A DNA stretch of 39,055 nucleotides from an uncultured Bacteroidia bacterium (GTDB lineage Bacteria > Bacteroidota > Bacteroidia > Bacteroidales > CAJPTX01). The notes under the pieces are model-generated. The model worked only from the letters and a program-made list of their open reading frames with translations. It was not told where the DNA came from and did no database searches. Positions 18,101 through 25,629 of the stretch are shown here, in pieces. The translations under genes were made by a program, and so were the position numbers. Positions within the stretch are counted from its first letter, which is position 1, and each line of letters starts with the position of its first letter. The DNA lies in assembly GCA_938038735.1 (NCBI GenBank), contig CALHSW010000067.1, forward strand, positions 1-39,055. The letters are read 5' to 3'.

Positions 18101-18170
18101 ACGATGGGAGCACTGCACACAACCATATCGCCAATAGAGCTGTAAATCCCAATCGATAACGTACAACCAT
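15111..18170 (-). CDS. Surface lipoprotein with eight beta-sandwich repeats and a PCMD domain
   Basis: A 1019-residue protein with a signal peptide ending in the lipobox LPSC (Cys 24). Eight divergent repeats of about 90-100 residues follow (about 28-790), resembling DUF5018-type modules. Each begins with a line such as SEANLIDFRI or SEAELLNFAI, carries V(D/T)(V/I)xxLxPxFxVSxGA, then DFSxPVxIxVTSxDG, and closes with a Y-T-V-x-V strand. The last 230 residues or so match the PCMD family (putative carbohydrate metabolism domain, PF13201) with FDFEEW and LVVDDIEVVLK. Known relatives sit on the Bacteroidetes cell surface, often with glycan-use genes; no such genes are adjacent here. It has its own promoter. 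Substrate unknown. Confidence 0.85.
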   Translation of the reverse strand: MVVRYRLGFTALLAIWLCAVLPSCNKDRKSYEAEIKELCFVKYQGKDTTVRLSTDTVRPQSTEVQVQVSSGTDLTKIIPWFTLSAGATADKVAGEEYDASDGFDITVTSENGKVQRTYHFDVSVLADLDWGGGRGADSVFLNGDAYIENVRLEGFPDLAPRQVGKRIYFEVPEGTDITNLAPTFEVAEGATTEFESGTPYDFSDPLYVRVTSQDQKASVGYTIYVRVAGPLPNSEARIWDFRFDETLAKAVMQGSAIYIAVESGLDITHLTPRYERSDGTTVDVPSGKPRDFSKPVQITVRSQDGNAKSVYTVTVEQVKSSEANLIDFRIKEIRGGVPTYMSDRSIYYYVVDKNVRTNQLTPMFTVSKGATLAVKGGDRLVSGSSCDLSGASQLVVTSEDGASSRTYDFTLELGKENNTGITPNLKIHAFDFMTPQCIAPPVLMEGRIVCIVPAGTQLTNLIPVFTLGEGTAIDKPKLYLAGTNTEVVSGATELDFSQPVRLYAKFLSFKGSAYEVEVRVADREMAIGGLKSFSLEYDGGEAKGSIGNGKVYALLPPGVDVTKLKPRYEITEGYRCDLRQDEPRDFTSPVRFKVTSPDGVVTRSYEVVVRQGKNSEAELLNFAIEDLPSPSVNGNQITFYGVPSTVDVANLVPTFSVSKGASVSIASGVACSFRDPVKIKVTSEDGSMQQVYTVVVEQKLNNEAVLLSFRFREFGDALNIAGSKINFDPPASVDVKRLTPIFEVSTGATTNILSGEARDFSKPVRITVTSQDESKMKTYTVSRAAQGGGLKFDFEEWRTIGSGSLAYDHPAGAWSSGNEGVKTSKGMIGRPERYPLRKTTDSHSGSYAAEIVTELVNNTAVVKVRIAAGSLFLGSFNASNIMADPLSGPQFGIPYGGGLPDRLQGWYKYQPGSDNLDNDGNSLGKTDACDIYAILYSGNVITAKNVKNNPNIIAIARLKDGSAKSTWTKFDEAFVYSRQPAAGESLKFSIIMTSSVEGDTYSGAVGSRLVVDDIEVVLK

Positions 18171-18228
18171 AAGACCGTTTCCTAGTTTCTTCCGTTTAGA
18201 ACACTTTTTACGCCCCCTCTCGCAAGCG

Positions 18229-18236
18229 CAAATGTA
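18229..18236 (-). promoter_or_regulatory. -7 box of the PCMD lipoprotein gene
   Basis: The minus strand reads TACATTTG, a perfect TAnnTTTG, about 60 bases before the ATG at 18170. It lies in the short gap after ung. Confidence 0.55.
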
Positions 18237-18266
18237 CTAATTTTCAGACTGTTCGCGTCAAGGCCT

Positions 18267-18974
18267 CTACACATCCCCCGCGTACCAGTTAATCCACCCC
18301 CTCCCGCACCGCTGTAGATAATCATTGGCAATCCTAAAGTGCCCACACCCAAAGAAGCCCCGATACGCCGAGAGCGGCGAGGGGTGCGCCGCCATGAGTA
18401 CGCAATGGCGTGAGGCGTCAATAAACCCCAACGCGTGCTGCGCTACCCTCCCCCACAGCATGAAAACGCAATGGTTTGCCTGCCCATTCACCGCGGTTAG
18501 CACAGCGTCTGTCACCCGCTCCCACCCCAATGCGCTGTGGCTTCCCACGGAGCCTACCCTCACCGTCAAAGCTGAATTAAGCAACAAAACGCCCTGATTC
18601 GCCCAGTCCCGCAAATCGCCATTTTTACGAGGAAACATTCCGAACTCTGCCCCCAGCTCCGTAAAAATATTGCGCAACGACCCCGGCAGCCTTTGGCCCG
18701 CCGGCACGCTAAAGCTCAGCCCACACGCATCGCCTCGCCCCGGGTAGGGATCCTGCCCTAAGATTACTACCCTCGTGTCGGCTGGAGAAAACCATTTGAA
18801 CGCCTCTAGCACCTTTCCCCTCGGCGGTGCCACCTCCTGCTGCTTGCGCTCCTCCTCCACCACGCCGTTCAACTGCAACAGAGTACCCATTACCCCTTTT
18901 GCTTCAAACGCCTCGCGCCATCCCGGCGCCATCATCCCCATCTCGTCTTGCAGCGTCACTCCTTGCGTTTCCAT
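18267..18974 (-). CDS. ung: Uracil-DNA glycosylase
   Basis: Family 1 Ung removes uracil from DNA and starts base-excision repair. The protein of 235 residues has the water-activating loop GQDPYPG (about 73-79, Asp 75), the uracil-binding LLLNSALTV, and the leucine-type loop HPSPLSAYRGFFG. All catalytic residues are present. I choose the ATG at 18974, which overlaps the end of the preceding gene by 19 bases; a GTG at 19001 would add nine residues. The overlap suggests coupled translation with the von Willebrand-like gene. Confidence 0.95.
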   Translation of the reverse strand: METQGVTLQDEMGMMAPGWREAFEAKGVMGTLLQLNGVVEEERKQQEVAPPRGKVLEAFKWFSPADTRVVILGQDPYPGRGDACGLSFSVPAGQRLPGSLRNIFTELGAEFGMFPRKNGDLRDWANQGVLLLNSALTVRVGSVGSHSALGWERVTDAVLTAVNGQANHCVFMLWGRVAQHALGFIDASRHCVLMAAHPSPLSAYRGFFGCGHFRIANDYLQRCGRGWINWYAGDV

Positions 18975-20503
18975 CGATCCTGTACGTATTGATACTCCCA
19001 CTTCCCCACACGAAGCAACCGTTCGTTCCCTTCCCGTTTCGACAGCTCAAAGTCGTCGCTCAGCAGATGTACAGACCCTCGCGTTAGATAGGCTATCGTG
19101 ACATAGTCAGCATTCGGGGCTGGTGCTGCCTGTTCATCGCACAGCAGAACGTGTACCGGCTTAAGAATACCATCGGCAAGCACCAAATCCCTAACGTCTG
19201 ACGTATTGTCAGCTATCAGCACCAGCCTCTTGGCGTGCGGAAACTGCTGCTGCGCGTAGAGCAAAGCCTCCACGTCGTTCTCCTCAGCATCACCGCTACA
19301 CCCATACGATATGCTCTTCACCATCGTGTCTACCATATCTCTCAACGTTGACGATGAATGCCGCACGCCCCCCGTGGAGCCAAGCATCTTGGTGCTATCC
19401 GCACGCCCGTCCCCATCGTTGAAGAAGACGCACCCTATCAACCGCTCGCTATTCCGCGCCAGCGTAGTCCATAGGAGATACTCCTCCACGTAGGGGTCCA
19501 TGCTGCACGTCACGTCCAGCACGAGCACCATCGAGTCCCACCTATTTCTTGTAAGCGTTGACACCACCGGCAGCCGCTCCCACACCTTCTGTGGGTTCTC
19601 CTTCTCCTCCTCAATGAGTGCCTGCCGCAGGAAGTAAACTCCATTCATCACCTGCTTCGTCACCTTTGGGCTGGGCTTCACGCTGCGCGGCGGCGTGGCG
19701 TACTGCACTCGCTGCTTCTTGCGTACCGCCTGCCGCACCACCCGCTTTGCCTCCGCCACGCTATCGCTACGCGTCCGCATCTGGGGCGCCTTCTTTTGGA
19801 GCGAACTCTCATAAACAGAATACCGAGGAGCGGCAGCAGTGGGTTTTACACTCGGATTGCGTATGGCTTTGGGTTGCTTACCCTTCGGCTCTTCCAATCG
19901 TATCTCCGTGGTTTGCAGCAATGGGGACGCCGCAAACGTATGGCTCTCAAAGTTGGAATACCCATCCACTGAAAATTGGTACGCCTTGCCCAGCGGCAAC
20001 TCAACCCTAGCCACCCCGCTCGCATTCGTTTTACCCTTAAACATCTTTCCCTCACCATCCACGCACCGTAGCTCTGCGCCAGCCTTCGGCTTGCCATCCG
20101 CCGTGACGTAGGTAAAAAGCACCAGTCCCCGCCCGGCACTCGCCGTCTTCCCTTTCATTTTAGACGGCGGAAGCTTTAGCTCCACCCTGTAGCCACTCGG
20201 CGCTCGCTTGGGTATACTTATAGTCGCAAAGGACTCGTAGCCATCAGCCGACACCCCATAGCTCCTGCCGGCGAGCAGCGAGGCGAACGCCAAACCATAC
20301 CCATTGCTCTCAACCCGCTGTGAATCAGCTCCGCCTTTCTCCCTAAACACAAGCGATACCTTCGCAGGCTTTCCCTCCGCATCCTTTACCTCTATCCGAA
20401 CAGAAATGCGCACCTCCTCCGCCATGACCGCACCAGGATTGGCACTCCGCCCTACGAGCATAAAGCCCAACACCACTACTAGCTTCGCCAGTCGCCTCGC
20501 CAT
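18956..20503 (-). CDS. Exported protein with carboxypeptidase-regulatory-like and von Willebrand A-like domains
   Basis: From the ATG at 20503 the protein has 515 residues. The signal peptide (about 1-28, ending AVMA) is followed by two beta-sandwich segments with conserved DGY(E/S)xF (about 30-112 and 122-205), like carboxypeptidase regulatory domains. A basic linker follows, then a VWA-like domain from about 326. Its metal site reads LDVTCSM (Asp 330, Thr 332, Ser 334). GDAEENDVEALLYA and RLVLIADN follow in the order seen in VWA proteins. The role is unknown; VWA folds usually mediate metal-dependent protein contacts. In-frame starts at 20536 (ATG) and 20683 (GTG) are possible. The first would lengthen the basic N-region; the second would bury the signal peptide. 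Confidence 0.75.
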   Translation of the reverse strand: MARRLAKLVVVLGFMLVGRSANPGAVMAEEVRISVRIEVKDAEGKPAKVSLVFREKGGADSQRVESNGYGLAFASLLAGRSYGVSADGYESFATISIPKRAPSGYRVELKLPPSKMKGKTASAGRGLVLFTYVTADGKPKAGAELRCVDGEGKMFKGKTNASGVARVELPLGKAYQFSVDGYSNFESHTFAASPLLQTTEIRLEEPKGKQPKAIRNPSVKPTAAAPRYSVYESSLQKKAPQMRTRSDSVAEAKRVVRQAVRKKQRVQYATPPRSVKPSPKVTKQVMNGVYFLRQALIEEEKENPQKVWERLPVVSTLTRNRWDSMVLVLDVTCSMDPYVEEYLLWTTLARNSERLIGCVFFNDGDGRADSTKMLGSTGGVRHSSSTLRDMVDTMVKSISYGCSGDAEENDVEALLYAQQQFPHAKRLVLIADNTSDVRDLVLADGILKPVHVLLCDEQAAPAPNADYVTIAYLTRGSVHLLSDDFELSKREGNERLLRVGKWEYQYVQDRWKRKE

Positions 20504-20859
20504 CCGCCAATCGTCCCTTATGCGCCCCTGCTTCATAGGTCCATTACTTAATCTCGTCTCTACGGCTCCGCATGCCCTGCCCTCCTTCCCCTTTATACAC
20601 AAAGCGAGCCATTCGCATCGTAAACTTTCCCTCCATCCGATTACGCCGCTAGCCGTTTTTTGTTTCAAGCACCCACTGCGCACGGTTTAATCGAGGATTG
20701 CATAATCCTACATCCCCTCAAAACTTTCGCATTGGTTCACTCTGCTAAACCTTCTGCACAGCCTCGGCGCAAGCTGTTTGGCTGCGATAGATGCCCCGCT
20801 TTTAAGATCCTTCACTCTGTGGTTTCGTAAACCCACACATTCCGCCTTCTCCGTATCAA
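20504..20859. other. Intergenic stretch, no gene seen
   Basis: Between the von Willebrand-like gene and the palindrome at 20860 I find no reading frame with recognisable protein features. The part next to 20503 holds alternative starts and presumably the promoter of that gene, but no clear TAnnTTTG box. From 20910 to 21111, beyond the palindrome, there is likewise no gene. Confidence 0.6.
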
Positions 20860-20909
20860 ATTCGCATCAAAGTCGGATTTCTCCGTAGAAATCCGACTTT
20901 GATGCGAAT
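20860..20909. repeat. Palindromic repeat, copy 2 (23-bp stem, 4-base loop)
   Basis: Arms 20860-20882 and 20887-20909 are exact reverse complements around CCGT. Compared with the palindrome at 7124-7181, the left arm has AAAGTCGG for AAATTCGG and the right arm has CCGACTTT for CCGAATTT. The difference is therefore a compensated base pair. The right flank keeps GGGGTA and TGGTA in register with copy 1. The element is in a gene-poor gap and is not next to a gene end. Confidence 0.8.
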
Positions 20910-21111
20910 GGGGTACATGTTTGGTACTTTGCAATGGTATGGGTAATGGAAGCATTGTGAGATTCGACATTCTCTCAACTCTCCCCACACCAAGCAACAA
21001 TGCTACATCTGTCCAAAAGGGATAGGATGGTGCGCCCAGCTGCTATCGCCCAAACACGCTAGTAGCACTCGCTTCGCACCCCCTTATCTCCACGGATCAC
21101 CCAAGAGAAAG

Positions 21112-21145
21112 GGCCCGGCTGGCGCAACCTCGCGCCCGCCGGGCC
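21112..21145 (-). terminator. Intrinsic terminator of the TonB gene
   Basis: A GC-rich stem (21112-21125 with 21132-21145, one mismatch, six-base loop) lies 26 bases past the TonB stop. On the minus strand it is followed by CTTTCTCTT. Confidence 0.75.
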
Positions 21146-21170
21146 TCCAATGCCTATACTTGGTTAATGC

Positions 21171-21875
21171 CTACTGTAGGTAGAACACCACGGGGATGTT
21201 GTACCCCACACGCGCAGGCTTACCGCGCTGCTTCCCTGGCTCCCAGCGTGGGCTGCTCTGCACCACGCGCACCGCCTCGCGATCAAGCAGGGGGTCAACC
21301 CCGCTGATTACCTTCACGTTGCTTACTCTACCATCTTTCTCCACTACGAACGACACACGCACGCGCCCCTGAATGCCCATCTCTGCCGCCGCCTCGGGGT
21401 ACTTGGTGTTCTTCTGCACATACTCACGAAACTTATTCAAATCGCCCCCTTGAAACGAAGGCATCTCCTCGGCGAAGTAGATTACCTGCTCCTCTTCCAC
21501 TTCCTCCTCTTCGCCCGCCGAACTCTCCACATAATCGTAGACATCAACCGCTGCCGACTCGTCAAACTCTGTGTCGAAGGGATTGAAGTCAGAATCGATC
21601 TTCACTTCACGATCCACCAAACGAATCTTTGACACAATCTTCGGAGCTTCAGGCGGCGCAACAGGCTCCTGCTTACGCTCCTCCTGCTGGGTGATCGGGA
21701 TCTCCTCCTGCTCCACCACGGGCCCCATATCCTGGGTTATTTCGCTATCCAGCTTATACTGCGTCTTCCAGTTAAACGCAAATAGGCAAATTCCCAGCGC
21801 TACAATCAAGCCCACTAGAAAGAATAGTGAGCTATAGCGTTGAATATCAGCTTTTGGCGACTTCTTTACATCCAT
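21171..21875 (-). CDS. Energy transducer TonB
   Basis: A 234-residue TonB-family protein that couples the inner-membrane proton gradient to outer-membrane receptors. One transmembrane anchor (about 16-34) follows a short basic N-terminus. A periplasmic spacer rich in Glu, Pro and Gln (about 45-140) includes an acidic run after SSAGEEEE. The TonB C-terminal domain (about 150-234) has KYPEAAAEMGIQGRVRVSFVV and a final VGYNIPVVFYLQ. No ExbB or ExbD is adjacent, so it probably works with a complex encoded elsewhere. It has its own promoter and terminator. It could energise uptake of B12 or haem, but nothing ties it to a specific receptor. Confidence 0.92.
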   Translation of the reverse strand: MDVKKSPKADIQRYSSLFFLVGLIVALGICLFAFNWKTQYKLDSEITQDMGPVVEQEEIPITQQEERKQEPVAPPEAPKIVSKIRLVDREVKIDSDFNPFDTEFDESAAVDVYDYVESSAGEEEEVEEEQVIYFAEEMPSFQGGDLNKFREYVQKNTKYPEAAAEMGIQGRVRVSFVVEKDGRVSNVKVISGVDPLLDREAVRVVQSSPRWEPGKQRGKPARVGYNIPVVFYLQ

Positions 21876-21931
21876 ACTGCCTCTCCGTTTTCGTACCTCT
21901 ACTGCCGGTAGTATCGGCTCGTTTCACGCCC

Positions 21932-21939
21932 CAAAGGTA
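21932..21939 (-). promoter_or_regulatory. -7 box of the TonB gene
   Basis: The minus strand reads TACCTTTG, a perfect TAnnTTTG, about 57 bases before the ATG at 21875. It lies between this gene and the upstream DUF3109 stop. Confidence 0.6.
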
Positions 21940-22000
21940 CTACTTTCTAGCCGAAAAACAACACCCCCCGCCCAACATAGCCTTTTTTACCCCGAAAAAG

Positions 22001-22603
22001 CTACTCGCAACTCGCCGTCCCCTCAGCTTCCATATACTCCGCTGCGGCTTGCAGCTGCACGTAGAACTCTGCGCCAAAATGCGTTTCTATCGGCCTTCGT
22101 AGAAACTCATACACCCTTATTCCTTCAGCCCGTCCCTTTGCCCTCGCCGGTGCGCACACGTCCCACACATCATAGCTGAGTCGGGTCATCGCCCCTAGCT
22201 TTTGCACCCGAATAGGGTACAGAGCGCACGACACCGGCTTCCCCTGCCCAATGCGTCCTGCACGCCACGCCCGCTCCACGGCGCAATAGGTTATTCCGGC
22301 CTCACAGTAGGAGAATGCGCATTCCCTCCCCGCCACTAGCTGCGTCACCCAGTCCCCATCGGCATCCCGATAGGCCACGCCCCCCTCTAGAGCCTTCAAG
22401 TTGCACTCGTCCAACTCCTCAACCAGCATGGGCAGCGCATCCTCCAGCCCCTCGGCCTCTCCCCCCTCTAGGGGCGCACCCGAGCTTCCCTCCACGCAGC
22501 ACGCCCCGCGGCAAGCTGACAAATCGCACGCAAAATACTCTGTTACAATCCGTGCATCTATGATTTTATCCCCTATCTGCAGTAGCGCGCGGCAGCGGCT
22601 CAT
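22001..22603 (-). CDS. DUF3109 family cysteine-rich protein
   Basis: A 200-residue cytoplasmic protein of the DUF3109 family, common in Bacteroidetes. It has Cys clusters CDLSACRGACC near residues 26-36, CAFSYCEAGITYCAVE near 95-110, and VSCALYP near 124. These could bind zinc or an iron-sulfur cluster, like the related YkgJ-type cysteine-cluster proteins. No reaction is known. The start codon overlaps the gpmI stop in an ATGA arrangement, which points to tight translational coupling. No terminator is visible before the TonB promoter. Confidence 0.85.
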   Translation of the reverse strand: MSRCRALLQIGDKIIDARIVTEYFACDLSACRGACCVEGSSGAPLEGGEAEGLEDALPMLVEELDECNLKALEGGVAYRDADGDWVTQLVAGRECAFSYCEAGITYCAVERAWRAGRIGQGKPVSCALYPIRVQKLGAMTRLSYDVWDVCAPARAKGRAEGIRVYEFLRRPIETHFGAEFYVQLQAAAEYMEAEGTASCE

Positions 22604-24129
22604 CGTAACAGCCCCTTCCCTGTCATCGCCACCGGCTGCTGCAAGCCCATAAGCTGTAGCAACGTGGGGGCAACGTCGGCTAGCACGCCGTTTCCTATCT
22701 CCTTGAACTGCTCCGTCACCGCTATAATCGGCACTGGGTTCAACGAATGGGCCGTGTTGGGCGTGCCGTCGGGGTTCTCCGCGTAATCTGCATTGCCGTG
22801 GTCTGCTATGATTACCATATCGTACCCTAGGGCCTGCGCTTTAGGCACGATGCGCCCCAAGCAGGAATCAACCGTTTTCACCGCCTTCTCTATCGCCTCG
22901 TACACTCCCGTATGCCCCACCATATCCCCATTCGCAAAATTCAGACACACAAAGTCGGGGCACTTTTCCTCTAGATCTTTCAGCAAGGCATCTGTCACCA
23001 AATCGGCACTCATCTCGGGCTGTAAATCGTACGTTGCCACCTTCGGGGATGGTATCAATATGCGGTGCTCCCCCTCAAACTCCGCCTCGCGCCCCCCCGA
23101 AAAGAAGAAGGTGACGTGCGCGTACTTCTCCGTCTCGGCAATGCGAAGCTGCGTCGCCCCTTGCTTGGAGAGGTACTCTCCCAACGTATCGTGCAGATTT
23201 TCCTTATCGTAGGCTACATCAATGCCCTTGAACGATGCCTCGTAACGAGTCATCGTCACGTAGTGCAGGGGAATCGTCTGCATCCCGTATTCCGGCATAT
23301 CCTGCTGCGTAAGGGCTATCGTCAACTCCCGTAGCCTGTCGGTTCTAAAGTTAAAGCATATCACCACATCGCCAGGCGCAATCCTCCCATCCGCTTTCCC
23401 ATCAGCCCCACGCAGTGCCAGTGGTTTTATAAACTCATCGGTAACCCCATTGCTATACGACAGACTCACCCCCTCAAGCAGCGAATCAACCAGCTCTCCC
23501 TGCCCATGCACCAATAGGTTGTAAGCCTCCCTAATGCGTTCCCAACGCTTGTCGCGATCCATCGCGTAGTATCGCCCCACGACGCTTACGAGCCGCGCTG
23601 CACCGCCCTTGATATAATCCTCAAGCGACTTCAGGAATCCCAACCCGCTCTTCGGGTCCGTATCGCGCCCATCGGTGAAGGCATGCACGTACGCCTGACT
23701 TACCCCCGCCTTCGTGGCCATATCGCACAGCGCGTAGAGATGCTTATCGAGCGAATGCACCCCGCCATCGGATACGAGCCCCAGGAAGTGCACCGCCTTG
23801 CCTTGCTCTTTTGCATACGCAAACGCCTTCTCAAACGCCGCATTCTTCCCTATCGCACCGCTCTCAATGTCCCGATTAATCCTCACTAGGTCCTGAAAAA
23901 CCACCCGTCCCGCGCCAATATTCAAATGCCCGACCTCTGAGTTCCCCATCTGCCCTTGGGGGAGCCCCACATCATTCCCGCAAGCCAACAGCTGCCCATG
24001 GGGGTAATGCGCACGCAGCGCGTCAAGCGTAGGTGTGGGGGTCTGCGCGATCACATCGGAATGCGAACCGTTACCTATTCCCCAGCCGTCTAATATTATG
24101 AGTATCGTCTTTCTTTTTACTGCTGCCAT
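22600..24129 (-). CDS. gpmI: 2,3-bisphosphoglycerate-independent phosphoglycerate mutase
   Basis: GpmI interconverts 3- and 2-phosphoglycerate in glycolysis and gluconeogenesis with two Mn2+ ions. The 509-residue protein has the metal-binding LDGWG (Asp 14), the phosphoserine loop GQMGNSEVGHLN (Ser 64), HAFTDGRDTDP, FNFRTDRLRE and the late metal ligands ADHGNAD. Length and order are normal. The ATG at 24129 has a purine-rich GGAGAGAAGAG upstream. It is the first gene of an operon with DUF3109 and is divergent from the methionine gamma-lyase gene. Confidence 0.96.
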   Translation of the reverse strand: MAAVKRKTILIILDGWGIGNGSHSDVIAQTPTPTLDALRAHYPHGQLLACGNDVGLPQGQMGNSEVGHLNIGAGRVVFQDLVRINRDIESGAIGKNAAFEKAFAYAKEQGKAVHFLGLVSDGGVHSLDKHLYALCDMATKAGVSQAYVHAFTDGRDTDPKSGLGFLKSLEDYIKGGAARLVSVVGRYYAMDRDKRWERIREAYNLLVHGQGELVDSLLEGVSLSYSNGVTDEFIKPLALRGADGKADGRIAPGDVVICFNFRTDRLRELTIALTQQDMPEYGMQTIPLHYVTMTRYEASFKGIDVAYDKENLHDTLGEYLSKQGATQLRIAETEKYAHVTFFFSGGREAEFEGEHRILIPSPKVATYDLQPEMSADLVTDALLKDLEEKCPDFVCLNFANGDMVGHTGVYEAIEKAVKTVDSCLGRIVPKAQALGYDMVIIADHGNADYAENPDGTPNTAHSLNPVPIIAVTEQFKEIGNGVLADVAPTLLQLMGLQQPVAMTGKGLLR

Positions 24130-24272
24130 TTTCTCTTCTCTCCTTCACGTTCTTAACATTGCACACCATGCTCCCACCAATTAACGTTTTTTTTAACGTC
24201 TGGTTGACATTCTCGTTCAATTTTCCATTAAGCTCACTAAAATCACAAAAAAGTAATTTATCTAATAATCCG

Positions 24273-24280
24273 TACCTTCG
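24273..24280 (+). promoter_or_regulatory. Probable -7 box of the methionine gamma-lyase gene
   Basis: TACCTTCG, one mismatch from TAnnTTTG, lies about 75 bases before the ATG at 24355 in an A-rich divergent gap (24130-24354). A gpmI promoter must also be in this gap but I cannot place it. Confidence 0.4.
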
Positions 24281-24354
24281 TAACCGATAGCGATGGTGTC
24301 CCCCTACCATTCGCATGGGCAAACAATAGTAAAAACACTCAAAAATTCAACGTA

Positions 24355-25545
24355 ATGAGCAGTAAGAAGAAGGGCTTTGCGACACGTCAAATCCACGCAG
24401 GCCACATGAAGAACCAGTTCGGGGCTCTAGCCTCTCCGATTTACCAAACGTCAACCTTCGTGTTTGACTCGGCGGAACAGGGCGGCCGCCGCTTCAGCCT
24501 TGAAGAGGATGGCTACATCTACACCCGGCTGGGCAATCCCAACTGCACCGAGGTAGAGGCAAAGGTTGCGGAGCTTGAAGGGGCCGAGGCCGCGGTATCA
24601 ACCGCCTCAGGCATCGGTGCGGTCACTGCCGCCATGTGGGTTTCCGTCAATGCGGGCGACCACATCGTGGCTGCCAAAACCCTTTACGGCTGCACCTTTG
24701 CGTACCTCGCGCATGGGCTCTCCCGCTTCGGCGTAGAAACCACCTTCGTTGACACACGTGACCCCAACAACGTGGCCGAAGCCCTACGCCCAAACACGAA
24801 AGTGGTTTACCTTGAAACCCCCGCCAATCCCAACATGTATGTGGCCGACATCAAGGCCATTGCGGACATTGCGCATAGGCACAATCCCGACATCCTCGTC
24901 TACGTGGACAACACCTACTGCACCCCCTACATCCAACGCCCGCTCTCGCTGGGTGCCGATGTAATCATCCACTCTGCCACGAAGTACCTTAACGGCCACG
25001 GCGATGTCATCGCGGGCTTTGTGGCCGGCAAGGCCGATTTCATGCAGCAGGTACGCCTCGTGGGCGTGAAGGATATGACAGGCGCATGCCTTGACCCCTT
25101 CCAGGCCTTTCTAATCAACCGCGGGCTGAAAACCCTGAACATCCGCATGGAGCGCCACTGCGCCAGCGCGCAGAAAGTAGCCGAATTCCTTGAAGCCCAC
25201 CCCAAGGTCGCCTCCATCCAGTTCCCTGGGCTCAAGAGCTTCCCGCAGTACGACCTCGCGAAGAGGCAGATGGCATTGCCCGGGGCGATGATTGCCTTTG
25301 AGGTGAAGGGAGGCATTCAGGCGGGCATAAAGCTCATTGACTCGGTGCAGCTCGCCTCCGTGGCGGTGAGCCTCGGCGATGCAGAAACGCTCATTCAGCA
25401 CCCCGCCAGCATGACGCACTCCCCCTACTCTCCGGAGGAGCGCCTCGCGAGCGACATCACTGATGGCCTCATCAGACTCTCGGTGGGGCTTGAGGATGCA
25501 GACGATATCATCGCCGACCTCGACCAGGCTTTAGCAAAAATCTAA
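24355..25545 (+). CDS. megL: L-methionine gamma-lyase
   Basis: A pyridoxal-phosphate enzyme of the Cys/Met metabolism family. It cleaves L-methionine to methanethiol, ammonia and 2-oxobutanoate, and is the source of volatile sulfur in oral Porphyromonas. The 396-residue protein has YTRLGNP (56-62, phosphate contacts from the neighbouring subunit), Tyr 111, and Cys 113 in YGCTFAYLAHG. This Cys matches the one that distinguishes methionine gamma-lyases (Cys116 in the Pseudomonas enzyme) from cystathionine gamma-synthases and -lyases. Asp 185 lies in VDNTY and the Schiff-base Lys 210 in SATKYLNGH. The gene stands alone with a terminator. Some cystathionine gamma-lyase activity cannot be excluded. 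Confidence 0.9.
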   Translation: MSSKKKGFATRQIHAGHMKNQFGALASPIYQTSTFVFDSAEQGGRRFSLEEDGYIYTRLGNPNCTEVEAKVAELEGAEAAVSTASGIGAVTAAMWVSVNAGDHIVAAKTLYGCTFAYLAHGLSRFGVETTFVDTRDPNNVAEALRPNTKVVYLETPANPNMYVADIKAIADIAHRHNPDILVYVDNTYCTPYIQRPLSLGADVIIHSATKYLNGHGDVIAGFVAGKADFMQQVRLVGVKDMTGACLDPFQAFLINRGLKTLNIRMERHCASAQKVAEFLEAHPKVASIQFPGLKSFPQYDLAKRQMALPGAMIAFEVKGGIQAGIKLIDSVQLASVAVSLGDAETLIQHPASMTHSPYSPEERLASDITDGLIRLSVGLEDADDIIADLDQALAKI

Positions 25546-25570
25546 TACGGTCTTACACGTATGTATAAGA

Positions 25571-25596
25571 AGAGCGGGGCAGCTACGCTCCGCTCT
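25571..25596. terminator. Terminator of the methionine gamma-lyase gene
   Basis: Stem AGAGCGG (25571-25577) with CCGCTCT (25590-25596), then TTTCTTATCT. On the opposite strand the stem is followed by TCTTAT, so it may also serve the convergent T9SS-protein gene that stops at 25630. Confidence 0.75.
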
Positions 25597-25629
25597 TTCT
25601 TATCTCAATTAATATCCTCCCTTCGCGCT

